A DNA stretch of 64,000 nucleotides, taken from contig NC_054535.1 in NCBI RefSeq assembly GCF_017654505.1, forward strand, positions 47,514,848 through 47,578,847, read 5' to 3'. How positions within the stretch are numbered: the stretch's first letter is position 1; every line of letters starts with the position of its first letter. Of the stretch, positions 37,106-50,740 are shown in pieces. The notes beneath the pieces are model-generated. The model saw only the letters and a list, made by a program, of their open reading frames with translations. It did no database searches and was not told the origin of the DNA. The stretch comes from Polyodon spathula (lineage: Eukaryota; Chordata; Actinopteri; Acipenseriformes; Polyodontidae). The translations under genes and the position numbers were made by a program.

Positions 37106-37424
37106 TGTGTGTGTGTGTGTGTGTGTGTCTATATATATACAGTATTGGTGTGCGATAATCAAGTCTTTTGAAAACCAGGCTTTAATCACTGATAATAGGT
37201 GCTCAGACAGCGATTCCTTGAGTGCTGCGGGACTCGAGCACAAATTGGGGAAAATAAGGTCTTGGACAGTTCAAATTAATCACCTGTTCTGTCAAATTAT
37301 AGTGTGGATGCTTCACAAGCAGAACTGTTATTGCAGCATTTAAAAATATAAAATCCATTTATACAAAGACTCCCAGCTTTCTTGAAAAGTTCTGTGTTTC
37401 CCTTGTTTTTGTTTTGTATTTGTT

Positions 37425-38800
37425 TTGCTCTCATTAGTGTCTATAGTAGATACAATGTCCTGTCAGTTCTGGCAGATTCTACTGTACTTGCTGAAGTGGA
37501 TTTCTCCCACTGCTAATTTAAAAAAAAAAAAGCTACCTAGCTATTTCATCCCGAAGGCTCAACCTTCTACTGTAGGTGCCTTTAACCAGATCCAGACTGC
37601 CGTGCTTGATCGTATGCCTGGAGAGGACATTCATCTTATGGACTGTGGACTGCCCTTGTAACTTCCTGAGAAATGTGCTGAAAAAAATAAACACCTACTA
37701 GTTGACTGCAGTCATACAGCTGGACTGGAAACTACCATATGAGTCAAAATAGGCTGCAAACTGGTGCTTCACAAGAACATTGACATTGGCACTGGTCTCA
37801 TCAATGGGGCAATAGCGAAGCTTCAAGGTGTTTCCTACTATCTGAAAAACACAAGTATGGTCAAAACCATAACCATCTAATTTAACAATAGAGTCAACCA
37901 TACCTTTGAACGTTTACGTGAGAGCAGTTCCCAGCCATTGGTGCTCATGCAATCATCATTCACAAATGCCAGGGTATGACTCTAAAAACAGTTAGGATGG
38001 ATCTTGGTAACTCCATTTCCTTCTATGGACAAAGTTTCATTGCACTTTCCAGAGATACATCCTTAAGCAGAATTTCACCTCATGCTATGCAAATGCAACT
38101 TTGCAGTGCCTTGTGCACTTGCAGCCTCTGAAGGATTCATTAAAACACAGTCAACAAAAGGCTAGCAGGAGCTTTGTTCACAACTGTGGTCACTTGCAAT
38201 CCACTGCATCTCTAACTATTGTGGATATTTGTCACTTCTTAGGAGAACCCTCTAAGATGTTGCAGTTTCTCACCAAGTTGTCTGAAATTTGTCCTGAAGC
38301 ATCTCGCATGGTTTCAGTCACAATAAATCATGACATTCTATGTACTATATGTAACTACTGCTCATCAAACTGACAGGTGTTGCTTGGTTACCCTCTAAAC
38401 GCACCTGCTGGTACAGATTCCATGTGTTTGAAAGAACTCATTTATAGAAATGACAAATGGGCAACAATTCTTGGTAGAAAATGTAGGCAATGCAAAACTT
38501 CTCCAATCATGAAACGTGAACTTAGTCAGCAGGACGAATGACTGCACTCCAACTTATGCTTTGGGAAAGCAAACCAGACAGGACTGTTACAAAGCGGCAC
38601 AATGCCAAGTTTACCGCTGAGCAGAAGAACAAAATTACTGTGGGCAACAGGAATGACCAACAAGCTTCCATTATCATAACCAAGGACAGAGTGTTACTTC
38701 AGGTCACTATGTGTCTCTTCTTGCTGTGGGTGCTACTGGAAAATGTATGCAAATGATGCACTCATTGAATTCAAACCATGGCCAAGAAATGCAAAGGACA
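37425..38800 (+). mobile_element. Decayed mobile-element ORFs, PIF1-helicase-like
   Basis: Plus-strand frames give protein-like segments interrupted by stops. At about 37750-37830, KLVLHKNIDIGTGLINGAIA resembles the C-terminal helicase region of PIF1-type proteins carried by Helitrons (typical pattern: hydrophobics, RN-D, GL-NG). Downstream, 38101-38373 and 38375-38540 encode Cys/His-rich segments (ICNYCSSN, KCRQCKTS) and further remnants up to 38800. The family is uncertain and no termini were found. A decayed Helitron-like or other helicase-bearing element is the best guess. Confidence 0.35.
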
Positions 38801-39742
38801 TAGATATGGCCTTTTATAAAGAGATTGAATGTTTTACAAATGCCTTGCATTGGCCTAAGTTCATAACACCTCTATAACAAGGAAAATAATGGGTTTCCTT
38901 CAGCATTAAAATGTGTTAGTATACTACCCTTTAGCACTGACATGCATACGTACCTTTTTAACCATTCATAACATTATTGTTTTGTACCTACATAAATATC
39001 AATATATCAGTACCTACTAAAATAGACATATTGTTTTCACCACTCATGGATGTACATTTTCAACTAAAAGAATACAATGTTTACACTTTCAATACTGTCC
39101 AAAAGTCCCTTCTGCCATTATTTTACTTTAAAATCTTCTCATTTCTCTTATATTACTCTACTTATTACTCTCTTGTCTGTCTATTTACCATACACATTCT
39201 CGAATAGCTTTCCCTCGCATTATTCCTTATTTAATGAAGTAAAAAAAGAAGTGATATCTATAACAAAAACATTGTCAGTGTAAAAAAAATAAATTCAGCA
39301 GCCGTTTAAAGAGGTGATATCAAACACAAAAGCTCAAGTTAGGAGAAGCAATTGGGGCAACCTTGTCAAGCACCAGGAAGATAGGCACAATTGGAAAGGT
39401 GCTGGGGCCCAACATTCACATAATTGTTGCTTCTAACTTGGCTTATTTTTTTTTTTTGATCGCTCCACTTTACATTGAAATGCTCTTTGTACAACTTCAA
39501 GGGGACTGTGACCATTCCCTTATCAGCTTAAAAGTCACGTCTGCAACAAAACACATTGACATGATGAAAAAAAGTTAGAAGCAACAATTAAACAGTGTTT
39601 TTAAAACTGTATACTTTTATTTGAAAACGGAACAAAAGATTGTGAAAAAAAAAGACGTATTATTATTTTTCGTGAGGTTATTAAAAATGCTTCTGCGAAA
39701 ATAAATTGAGGATAAAGATCGGGAAAAAAACTGTGCAACTGC

Positions 39743-39790
<48 letters not shown>

Positions 39791-41612
39791 GTTTTTTCCT
39801 TGGTAACTGATTTGAATATTTCCAGATATCGAGCAGTTATTAAAAATGCTTCAGGGAAAGTTGCCTAGTACTTGGACAACAGAAGCAATGTGACCTTTGG
39901 AAGAACTTGATGAAGAAACCGGTTCAGTTTGTCCGACAGTGGGATGTTTTGATTTAACCATTCCTTAATTGACATTTTATTAAAAAGGCTGGAATTTACT
40001 TTAAAATGACATTTTGTTAATAGCTGATGGAGTGATCTATAAAACCATTTTTAAACCGGTAACCAAAAACCCAAGACATTTTAATAGTTCCTGATGGAAT
40101 TGGATTGTAAACCACTCACTTAGTCTTCAGTTTTAAGTGTCATTATTATTTTCACCAGCAGATGTCAGCAGTAATCTGCATTGTGCTACAAAATATAGAA
40201 AATTGTTTGGTGTATCTAAGTGGTGATATATACTGTAGATTATAGAATTCAGCTTGCTTAGTTTTACAATGTATTTATTCATGTTAACCCTGTTAAAAAA
40301 AAAAAACGTACGTAAAAATCATTAGTCCAATATGCTTCACACAGTAACCAGTTTGGTGCTCATAAGCACTATGGGTAGAAAACTACTGAGAATAAATATA
40401 AAGTGGTTCTTGTAAATGAATAATATCTATTTTATAAACTAAGTATTATGTACATTGAACATTATAACATGTTAAAAATTAATAGTAGTTACTATTTTAA
40501 GATTTGTGGGAGCCAGTGATTAATGCTGGAAATGGCAAAAAACATTTAGTTTTCATACCAAAATACCATCAAGTCACCAAGTGTAATAGTATAGCACAAT
40601 GTTTTGAGATAAAGGGAGGAAAAGAGACTGTCAGCTACAATTACACAACCTAACTGGTTCAATTCTTTCAAGTTCCCTTTATAAATTATAACTTCCTGTA
40701 CTGTGTTGTTTGAAAAACAGCAGTTGCGGCTGCTCTAGCTGGGAAGGGCTGCTTGTATGTATTACGCAAAGAAAGCCTTTTTGAAACAGACTGAATTGAA
40801 TAAATGAAAGCAGGGTTACCTTGGAAATCGAGACATGTACAAAACCAAAAGCATTGTAATGGAAAACAATTGATGTCATATGCGGGTAAAATGGAAAAAA
40901 TCCACATCAAAAAGCTCATGAATCCCAACATAATAATCACAGACAAAAAAAAAATATCCATTGTATTGCATACAATAGTAATTTAGAAGCCAAGTCTGTT
41001 GACATGACTACCATAGAACAGAATGTGTTGTGCTATAACTTTTTTCAGTGCCTTTGTCTCTTGTCTTACAGATTTTACCACTGCAATATAAAAAAGAATT
41101 AGTATGGTCTATTAAATACATTGACTCTTTCTGGTGATATGTAGGTCTTTCATGTGATCTTGTTCAAATCAAAGACTTAACTGGAGGCAGATGTGTTTTG
41201 AAATACACATGTGTTTTTTCAATGGTCTGCTTTAGAAAATATTGATGACAGCAAAGTACAGCCTTAACTAAACATATATATACTAAAAGTATATATATTA
41301 TGCTTATATACTATATATATATGATATCTATATATATTCAACTTACATCATTTGTTTTATACTAATTTGAAATAGAATTGTTTCTAAAACTGAAGATACT
41401 AAGCAGACAAATGTTCCAGGAATGTTTCTGGTATCCCATCCAAAAACTTGATGTTATTGTTGCTGTTTTTTCTTGGCTGTCAGCAATTTAATGTGATGTG
41501 GTTTCAGTAAGTCTATTTGGAAAGGGACTAGCAAATACATCATGCTGGACCAACAATGATGATAGGAGTGTTGCTATATTGTGTTGTTACAGTGAATCAC
41601 ACGTATAACACC
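38801..41612. other. Intergenic, no gene seen
   Basis: AT-rich sequence with an (AAT)n microsatellite at 39742-39790, an AT-rich patch at 41275-41335, and scattered short open frames without domain signal. No recognisable coding or transposon remnant. Confidence 0.5.
39742..39790. repeat. (AAT)n microsatellite
   Basis: About 16 uninterrupted AAT units. Confidence 0.9.
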
Positions 41613-42160
41613 GTGTAACAGGTTTTTTTTTTTTTGTTCCTGGGTATGCCTCAAAAGTATAGAAAATGGCTATTATTCCCCACAAACTTTGCTTTTGTGA
41701 CCAGGACAGTGATATTTCCAAATATCACTATTTCCAGTGGGAAAACAGGCAAATATGTGTCTTTTCGTTCACATAAAGTCAGAAAAAAACAACATATGAA
41801 TCCAAATTAACATGTATTTATACTAAAGTAATACAAAAATGACTACAAAAGATTTAGAAGTGAGTAGTTTTTCAAGATTTACGATTATACGGTATTTACA
41901 GTATAATCGTAAATCTCGAAAAGCTACTCACTTCTAAATCTTTTGTAGTCATTTTTGTATTGTTTTTTTCTGACTTTATATGAACGAAAAGACACACATT
42001 TGCTCGTTTTCCCATTGGAAATTGTGATATTTTTAAATTTTGAAATATCACTGTCCTGGTCACAAAAGTTTGTGGGGAATAATAGCCATTTTCTATACTT
42101 TTGAGGCATAAGCAATTAGAAAATAACACTTACTACCCAGGAACAAAAATTGTGTTACAT
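41613..42160. mobile_element. Foldback element, copy 2 (full palindrome)
   Basis: About 548 bp, almost entirely a head-to-head inverted repeat centred near 41895. Left half runs GTGTAACAGG ... GTGACCAGGACAGTGATATT ... GACTACAAAAGATTTAGAAG ... GATTTACGATTATAC; the right half is its reverse complement ending CACTTACTACCCAGG and GTTACATAG. Each half has a private deletion: the left lacks the segment around GTAAGTGTTATTTCCTAATT and the right lacks ~35 bp around TAGTATAAATACATGTTAAT. This is the most complete architecture among the four copies in the window. No coding capacity. Confidence 0.88.
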
Positions 42161-42865
42161 AGTGTAATCAATATATATACAAAATTAGGGGTTTTAAAAA
42201 AATGATTACTCACACCTGTGAGCTTTATCGATTAAAAAAATAATTGATTAATTCATCTTGTCTACCTTAGTGCAGAATCAAAAAAATGGTGCACAAAAAA
42301 TAAAGCTTGAAAAATGGAGAAGGGTGACCTTGGCAAAAGGGCAACTGGATAGTATACCCAATATATCCCAATATCTCAGAATGAAGAAAAAAGACTAACT
42401 TGCAACATTTGCTCATCAGTGCTTTACTTTCATGGCAATACTACAAGTTGATGTTTTTATTTATTCAACATGTTTCTTTCATACAGTATCCGAAAATTAA
42501 TATTAGAAAAACAATCAAATATACAAATACATCTTGGCATTCCAAACAATCAGACACACATCTTCCCCTTGGTTTTGCTTTTAAAAGCATCATAGACTAT
42601 GCCCAAGTTAAGGCAGTGTTAGTGTAACCCACCCTCAGTTTTCCTTCAGAAAACAACTATGGTCATTATAATCACTGTATGTGTATATCACTATGTGGAT
42701 ATATTCTTTTAGGCATTAAGAGCTAGAACGTCATTTTGTAGCATCAAGGTACACTTACTTACAGCATTCCTCAGAGCTACATATACAAAGTACATGTGGG
42801 TAGCACATGTTGGTGTAGTTTACAGCAAGCAAGCCTCACTTGACAGCATAGTGAGAACAGAAAGT

Positions 42866-42950
42866 CACTTAAAAGAAAATATCAACTCCAGCAAATGTCT
42901 TTTTCTTCATCTTCAACTGCCTCAATTCTGTTTTATCTCTGTAATAGCAA
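42866..42950. repeat. Dispersed repeat, partner at 49534
   Basis: The segment CACTTAAAAGAAAATATCAA ... TTTTATCTCTGTAATAG recurs at 49534-49626 with the same block order and ~80% identity by eye, apart from an ~11-base insertion there. No termini are resolved and the family is unknown. Confidence 0.6.
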
Positions 42951-45418
42951 GAACCTGCACAGGGATTAGGAGGCTTCGAGACCTGAAGGGGACAGATCTG
43001 GCTTTGTGTAACCCAGGATTTTTTAAATTATATTTGTGGCTGCTCAAAACACTCTGTTCAAGTAATGCCTCTTTTCTACTGTACAACCGAGCAGTGCTGA
43101 GGCCGTACTGAGCCCTCACGGTGTGGTTAAGGAGAGCCTGGGTTGTTTTTCCACTACAAACCCAAGCCATACTACTATTGTCACATGCAACGAAAGACAG
43201 TTGTTATTAATTATTGTTGTTAATTAACTCAGTTTGCCAAAAGACGCACAAATGGTGTTAAAAAATGAATAGGTCAACGGTACAGCTGTTTTTCTTTATA
43301 ATCCACACATTTTACTGATTATATTGACTTAATACAGTTCATTTAGTTCTGTTGAAGGAGAAAAAAAAGGTTTTAAAAATATGATTTGCCACAGATATCC
43401 TGTTTAAGGATAGTTGTTTTTTGTTTGGGTGCTTAAAAAAGAAAGGGGTTGCTTTAAAAAAGGGGGTTGTTAGTGTTTAGTCAGCTAATATAGAAGTGGC
43501 ATCTAGGTCTCACAGTAAGGTCAAATTAATGGTATGTAATGTTTATGAACTGTCACAAATGACGCTAAAACCCTTCACTTGTACAAGGTGTGACCACCTT
43601 TTTTGAGTGAAAGGTGTATGTTTTCCCATTGATGATGGGAATGAAAATGTAAAGATGGTAGCCCAGCTAACAAGATTTAAGTTTTTTGCAGGTATCAAGC
43701 TTTTAAAGACTGCCACCCACACCTGTGGTGGCTTTGACAGAGTCACTGAGAGTAGAAACTGAGCCAAGACTGTCACCGCTACTGGAATATTATAATGACT
43801 GTACCATATTTTAAAGAATATAAAGCTGGCAGAAATATTAAATAAATTGTTAAAGCACACTGTTCACAAAAAATGTTATAATGTACTCTGCATTAGTCTA
43901 TGAGAATATTGTAGGATTCTATATTCCTGCTTATTCTAGTATTACACTAGAAATTATTATTATAGAAATCATTGTAAGTCTGAGTAAAAAAGGAGGTGGG
44001 TTGGGGTCGCACTGACCAGAAATACCTATGAAATTACTTAAACTATCATTAACTGAGAGCTACAGGTGCCAAAAGGCTTATAGCCTTGATAGAAAAGGCA
44101 GAAGCGAGCATTTAATTAATTAAATTAGAAAAGTTCTCTACGGTGTAAGTTCTTATCAGGAAGGTAGCGACTTTAATTGTAAATGTTTGTGAGCCAAAAA
44201 TACTCAAAGCCTTTTAAGTATTGCAAAAGAAAAAGCAAACCTTTTGACAGGATTATATTTGAAATTCAAAAAGCCACAGTTTATTTTATTTAAATTTCGC
44301 TGTGATAGAAAACAGAAGTATTTATTAAGTTTAAAAGTGAAACAATGTAATACAAAGCTGTAACCTAGTGTATTAACTTGGGCACATGCATAAAGATACA
44401 AGCTTTTTGTCAGTAAATTTACTGCAGGGTACCCCTCAAATGAATGAAACAATATTGGGGTATTTAAAGTTGGTTTGCTGGTCAGTTGCATCTCCTATCA
44501 ATACCCTTGCCAATGTAAAAAACTGTTATATTAACAAAAAGTATTGCATGACCAAGACAACTGGACACTAATGGAAAAAAAAAATAACTCTACTTCAGAA
44601 ACAGGTTTTAAACTAAACATAGAGCCTCTATAAGAATATCAAACTCTATGAAAATAAGACAATATAGTACAGACTGTATTTAATAACTTTAATATACAGT
44701 AGATTTACTGAAGGAATATAATTGATTGTTAACCTCACCTTTGCCTTCTTATAGCAAAGCGGTGCCAGGTGTGGCTAAGACAGGAAAAAATTAATTAGTC
44801 TTGGCAACTGAAGCGAAATTCACTGGTCATCGTCCATTTAAATACAAGGTCTCTTTTTACAATTAACTAACAAGAAATACAAGGAAAACAAAGTTACTGT
44901 CCATCACTTAATTATGTTATAAAATTTATGAGAGCGTGGTAGTTGCTTGAAATTGAAATGTGGACCTCTTATCTGTAGCGATACCAGTCTGAGTCGTCTC
45001 TTGAATCTGGCCAAAACATGACTTAATGCGATGAATTTAGAAAAGCGTTTACAGTAGACTTTCATGTTAATTAAAAAACTAACCTTGACCGGTAAACAGG
45101 GTGTCGGAAACCTGCTTGCACAAGAGATTTTTGTAGAAACAGAGAGGTCAAAATTACTTTAAGAATTGAAGAAAAAAACTGTATAAGACTATTACATTTA
45201 AATATGTTTTTATAGCCTGCAACTACTGACTTAAAAGTTTGTTATGAACCTTTTAACCATCTTTATCCAGTGTTATTTTGTTAACACACATCTATACATG
45301 AAACAAATCCAACCTACTGAAAATAATGTTTTTGATGTTAAGAGGGAAATAGATTTTAAATCCTGGTTGGAATAATTAAATGGAGTAGGTGTTATATATT
45401 AAAACAAACATATCTATA

Positions 45419-45424
<6 letters not shown>

Positions 45425-45509
<85 letters not shown>
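45425..45509. repeat. (CT)n-(AT)n microsatellite
   Basis: About 70 bases of pure CT followed by about 15 bases of AT. Confidence 0.92.
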
Positions 45510-46372
45510 CTTGTATTTTATTCACTTGTATTCTATATTAAGAAACTCCATGGTACTGAGAAAAAATAACATCAGTTCAAAAGTTCCCCTCACATAGTTT
45601 GGAAATGAGAAAGAGGTAGGACATATCATATCCAATTCATTTTAAAGGAGTTATCGACACTCTTTAAATATATTATTCATTTAAAAGATAAGGGTTGTAA
45701 AACAAACCAAATAATTAGATTTAATTGGGTCTTATGATGTATTAAATGGAGAAACAGTTATATGAAAAGTCCAGGCATCGTCCAGTATCACTCGACTTGC
45801 CAACTACAAGTTGTATGGTCCGTGCTCTGAGGATCTTTGAAAAAGCTGGTTGCTGTTTGGTCGTATTGAGGAGTCTGCCTTTGAAAACAGCTCTTTTTAT
45901 GTTGTATTTTATAACCTACACGTCCATATAGTGGAAGGTAAGAACAATTTTGAATTTATATCTCATTTATATTGATGCATTGCTATAAGGTATAGGAATT
46001 ATATTTTTGCTTTGGAGAGTAATATATTGTATGTTTTAGGATTTAGCAGTGGGCGTTTAAGTTTTTTGCATGGCTAGCCTAAGGACTAAGCTTACGATAA
46101 CCATACTTGTATTGCTGTATTGAAGTATTAATACAGATTGTCTATTAGCAAGGATCCAAAGTTGCCTGCAACCACTCAATCCATTATTAAGCATTTAATA
46201 AACCGAAGGATAACTAATTCTGCTCTGATTCGTTAAAACCTCAAAGTCTGTGTGATTTTCTTGATTATTTAAAAGTTGTCTGGATATGTTGCAAGCCCAG
46301 TGCATGAACAATCCACTACAGGAGTCCAAAACATCTCTGTGTCCTCCTTAAATGTCTCCCCTGAGTTTAAGA

Positions 46373-46517
<145 letters not shown>

Positions 46518-46556
46518 AACAATGTATGTGTAAGTATGTGTAAATATAACGAGTTT

Positions 46557-46592
46557 GATTGATGTTTACCTGTAAGGTAAACATCAATCAAG
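46557..46592. repeat. Perfect hairpin, ~16-bp arms
   Basis: TTGATTGATGTTTACCT followed by a few loop bases and AGGTAAACATCAATCAA: arms are perfectly complementary with a very short loop. It lies 40 bp after the long AT tract. Not followed by a T run, so not a pol III terminator. Confidence 0.7.
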
Positions 46593-47740
46593 CATTTTTA
46601 TATACACAATACACAGAAATGCATTATGTTATTTATTCTACTCACCCATTTGAACAGCATGACTAAGCCCAGTTTGTAAGGTTTTGAGTGTCGCCAGAAT
46701 GGATTTTTTTTTGTTATTCCATTTTTTTGGTAAGTATAATAATTAATTCTAAATACACTCCTAAAATGTTAATTGTAGCCTACTATGGTATCTCAATAAA
46801 TAAATCTCTGTACAATTAGCAACATTGACATTCAGCAGACTGGACATGCAACTGCATAAAATCGGCCAGAAATTACAGTTAACAGAACTATTTGTCCCGC
46901 CTCAGCTAACTTATGATTGGACTGCTGCAGAGAAAATACAGGTCTTTGATTGGTTGATCATATCACCGTTCTGACTTTAGGAAAACATTATCATGCCTTT
47001 CAAAGCAAGAGTCGTGTTTGGCTCTCCAAACTGCAGCTGCCCACCCCTCACTGGTAATGCACAGCAACCTATGAATAGCCAAATAAAGCAATGGCCACAA
47101 GATGGGTGTATGATGTATCTATACAATTAATTTACAGATGTGTGGCAACACACAGCAAATATACCAGGCAGGACCCCCTTTCTCTCTTCATCCTTCTCTC
47201 AATCTACATTTCTATACTTTCATGGTACACACTGGATGCCGACATGCCTGTGGAGCAGTGAAGAACACATATAACTGTATATGTAAACACACTACCGCTG
47301 TCCATCATATCAATACAGTGATAAAACACATAACTGATCCACCCATCTAGTGTGTGCGGACGGGGGGTTGGGGTTCTGTACTATTGTATGTTTGTACTAA
47401 TCTACCCAACTCCAGAGCGGATTGTTACTCTGACACTATTTGAGCCAGCGCATCGCAAATATCGCTCAGATATTGTTATATTCAGATGAATTAGGGCTTC
47501 AATATGCACATAGCCCAATTCAAATTTGATTGCACTATGTGCATATTGAATGTCCAATTAGAATACATTTGCATCTCATGTTTCTATTTACCGATGCATT
47601 ACCATATGCTAGTAGGACCGTATTAAAGGAACAGAAGGAAGGCAGTGTGCTGCAGAGGTGAGTGCATGTTTCCACACTCGTCTGTTGGGCATGAGAATAC
47701 GCTATAAACGTCACTATGATATGCACATTTTATATAAGTT

Positions 47741-48355
47741 ATGGAAACTTCTGTATATAGGTTTGCATCACCATCAACTTTAGGTAAACTGGACTCGCTA
47801 TATCATGCAGCATTGAGGTACAATACAAGTACAAGATTTAATACTCATCATTGTATATTATACAATTTGGTAAGCTGGACTTCTTTGGCTTTACGCAGGT
47901 TGAAGCACTGGTATATTCTGGTACATAAGGCTATTCAATGTAAATTATATGAATATACTTATTTAACTGAATACCGTATAGCTTCCCATAGTAACCATAT
48001 TCTCAGATCTCATTCTTTTTTGCATTTTAAAATCTCAAGGCTGGGAAAGGATCATTTGCTTATAATGCCCCATGGTCCTGGAATGAGTTCCGTTCCAAAT
48101 AAAGCTGCAGACCCAGATATCTTTATTGCAATTTAAGAGTAAATTGCATGATTTCATGACTGAGAGTTGTAATTGTTTTAAATAGTTGACTACTTTTGTG
48201 TATTTCGATTATTGTTTTAAATGTGATTTGCCTGTGTCTTAATTGTGTTTTATTGTGTACTTGTTCTTGATGTCTGATTGACTTGTTGCTACTGGCTGGG
48301 TCTCACTCGTAAAAGAGGTTTTAATCTCATTGTGACTACAAGGATAATAAAATAA
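47741..48355 (+). mobile_element. LINE 3' end (RT-terminal region and tail)
   Basis: The 131-codon frame 47741-48136 resembles the C-terminus of a fish non-LTR retrotransposon ORF2: LDSLYHAALRYNTSTRFNTH, HHCILYNLVSWTSLALRRLK, HWYILVHKAI. It is followed by a ~200 bp 3' UTR and a simple-sequence tail AATAAAATAAATAAA at about 48345-48360, as expected of a 5'-truncated LINE. Clade not assigned with certainty. Confidence 0.7.
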
Positions 48356-48500
48356 ATAAATTATATAGCCAATGCTGCATATTAGTAGGCTGTTGCATGC
48401 ATAGGGTAGGGGTCAGGACTGGTAGGTGACGCAACAGAACATTATTGATTATTGATTACACTTGTAGGGGTGCGCAAACCTTTCGAATATCTGGCCCTTA

Positions 48501-49530
48501 GTGTCTAGAATTAACAAGGAAGTGCATCAAGCATTCACTAGACATGATATGGATGTGGGCCATGTATCTGGAGTTACTCATAAAATTGAGCTGGTGGAAC
48601 ATACCCCATTCAAAGAACGCACAAGACGGGTTTCCCCTGCTGACACTGAAGACCTAAAGAATCATCTAAATGAACTATTGGCTATAGGAATAACTGAGGA
48701 ATCAAATAGTCCCCATGCCTCTCCAGTAGTCTTATTTAAGAAAAAGAATGGAGATCTTAAAATGGTGGTTGATTATCGAAAACTGAATAAGCTAACAAAG
48801 TGTGATGCATATCCTCTTCCCCACATTGAGAAAACATTTGCTCCCATAGATCTTTTAGGTCTTAAAAGTGGGTACTATCAAATATAAGTTGAAGACTTCT
48901 CAAATCTGCATCCACAACACCTTTTATGCTCCAAAGTCTTGCTAACTCCCCAGCTACTTTTCAAATAACCATGGAGAGGGTTATGGCTGGAATTAATTTG
49001 CAAGAGGTTATGATCAAATCATCTAAAAATGCATATTCTCTGATACTCTAGAACAGCAAGAGGAATGTATAATGAAGGTACTCAAAAGGTTTACTGAGTT
49101 TGGTTTGAAGCTGTCGCATTCAAAGTGTCTATTTTTTCAAACTTAAGTTAAATCTCTAGGTCATGTAATCTCAGAAAAGGGATTGCAGCCAGATTCTGAT
49201 AAGACTTCATCCATTGATCTAAAACCATACAGAAGCTCAGATCTTTTCTAAGTTTCTCTGGCTCCCACAGGAGCTTTGTGAAAAGTTATGCTGAGATTGT
49301 CAGACTGCTAAATACTCTTTTCAAAGGAGAACCTTTAAAATTTAAAAAAGTCAAATTACCATCATTCTTCAAGAAAGAAAATGGACTGCAGACTGTCGGA
49401 ATGCTTTTGAGAAAGTAATAGAGAAATGAACCCTGATCTTTGGAAATTCATGTATATATTGCACACTGATGCAAGTGTCACTGGCTTGGGTGCTGCACTG
49501 TATCAAATACAGAAAGGGAAAACCAAACTT
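48501..49530 (+). mobile_element. Ty3/gypsy pol remnant (RT to RNase H)
   Basis: 48501-48887 is an open frame covering the N-terminal half of a gypsy reverse transcriptase: HKIELVEHTPFKERTRRVSP, SPHASPVVLFKKKNGDLKMV, DYRKLNKLTKCDAYPLP. The frame then breaks; remnants continue to an RNase H start near 49465 (HTDASVTGLGAALYQ). No LTRs or integrase were found. Heavily decayed. The right edge meets a dispersed repeat at 49534. Confidence 0.8.
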
Positions 49531-49533
49531 GTC

Positions 49534-49626
49534 ACTTAAAAGAAAATAGTAACTCCAGTACAGTTCATTAAAGTGTATTTTTCTTCATATTGAAAGTGCC
49601 TGAATTCTGTTTTATCTCTGTAATAG
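49534..49626. repeat. Dispersed repeat, second copy
   Basis: Diverged copy of the segment at 42866-42950 (CACTTAAAAGAAAATAGTAA ... TTTTATCTCTGTAATAG). It begins exactly where the gypsy RNase H remnant becomes unreadable, so it may mark an insertion boundary. Confidence 0.55.
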
Positions 49627-50740
49627 GTAAGGAATCTTTTATACAGTCTAGACTGTAAACTAATGGTGATTATAATAACAATTAAGTTTCTGTATTAAAG
49701 TTTTTTAATTGCTGTTACTAAATAGGGCGTTTGCTATGCGTTACAATTACTATTATTATTATGATGATTTATTATGTTGGATTCTATAAATGTGTATTTT
49801 ATGGTTATTTGTGCTTAGATGAAATTAAAAGTTATAGGGTGAACTGCTAATTTTTGTGTTTCTTTATAAAGAAAACAAAAACATACAACAGGATTTAAAA
49901 TTTAAGCAAATGTTTATAGGCATGTATGTTCTTTTTTAGTACATTTAAGAAAATGTTTTCTTTCTTACAGTCACATTATGACTATTAATGGTTATATTAA
50001 TGTTAATTGTTATGATAGAGCTATATGTGCAGCGTACATGTGGGTAGGGTATATGATACGCATCATATTTTGATGTAAAGACTATGAATACTTGGTGTGA
50101 ACAAGTGGTTTGATGTGCACAGGTATAGTGGTGATGCAAGTGCTCCAGACAATGACAGACACAAAGTTTACGATTCAAACAATCCTTTTATTTCCTTTTT
50201 GGTCAGCTTGACCGTTGAAATAATAATTCTGTCTCTACCCAGCTATGGGTATTGTCTGCGTATAAACCAAGGAGTTTCAGTCCCAAAATAATAATACACA
50301 ACACAGATACAGACACGTCTCCGGACAGTGAGTGCTCTGGGTGCATGTGCAGTGAAATAATATAATATACTAAAGAATCAAAATGGGAAATAAGACTGTA
50401 TACTTCATATTAAGGTACACACCAAGCATTATTTCAAATACCATAAACAATTCCAAAATGTACCCAGTGATTCTAAAATAAGTAGGCGATGTAAGCGTGG
50501 CATAGTAGAAAATATACTTCATAATATAACTGGACATTGTTGATGTTACAATAAGGGCAAGGTGAGAAGTGAAATCCCATCGGTGGTGCAAATAGGCATA
50601 AGGGGTGCCAATAACAATCACATTTTCAGGGCATTATAAAATTCGTTTTTAATCCATTACTGGCAGATACAATGCTGACCGTGGAACAGGTTGAAAGCAA
50701 TATGATGAGTTAATGCTATTTCTAGTTTTGAAATATGTCA
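49627..50740. other. Intergenic, no gene seen
   Basis: AT-rich sequence without recognised coding or transposon content; open frames at 49945, 50097 and 50370 have no domain signal. Confidence 0.5.

Noticed and set aside
41896..42129. 77-codon minus-strand ORF
   Set aside because: Lies wholly inside the foldback element and is mirrored by its other arm; non-coding repeat.
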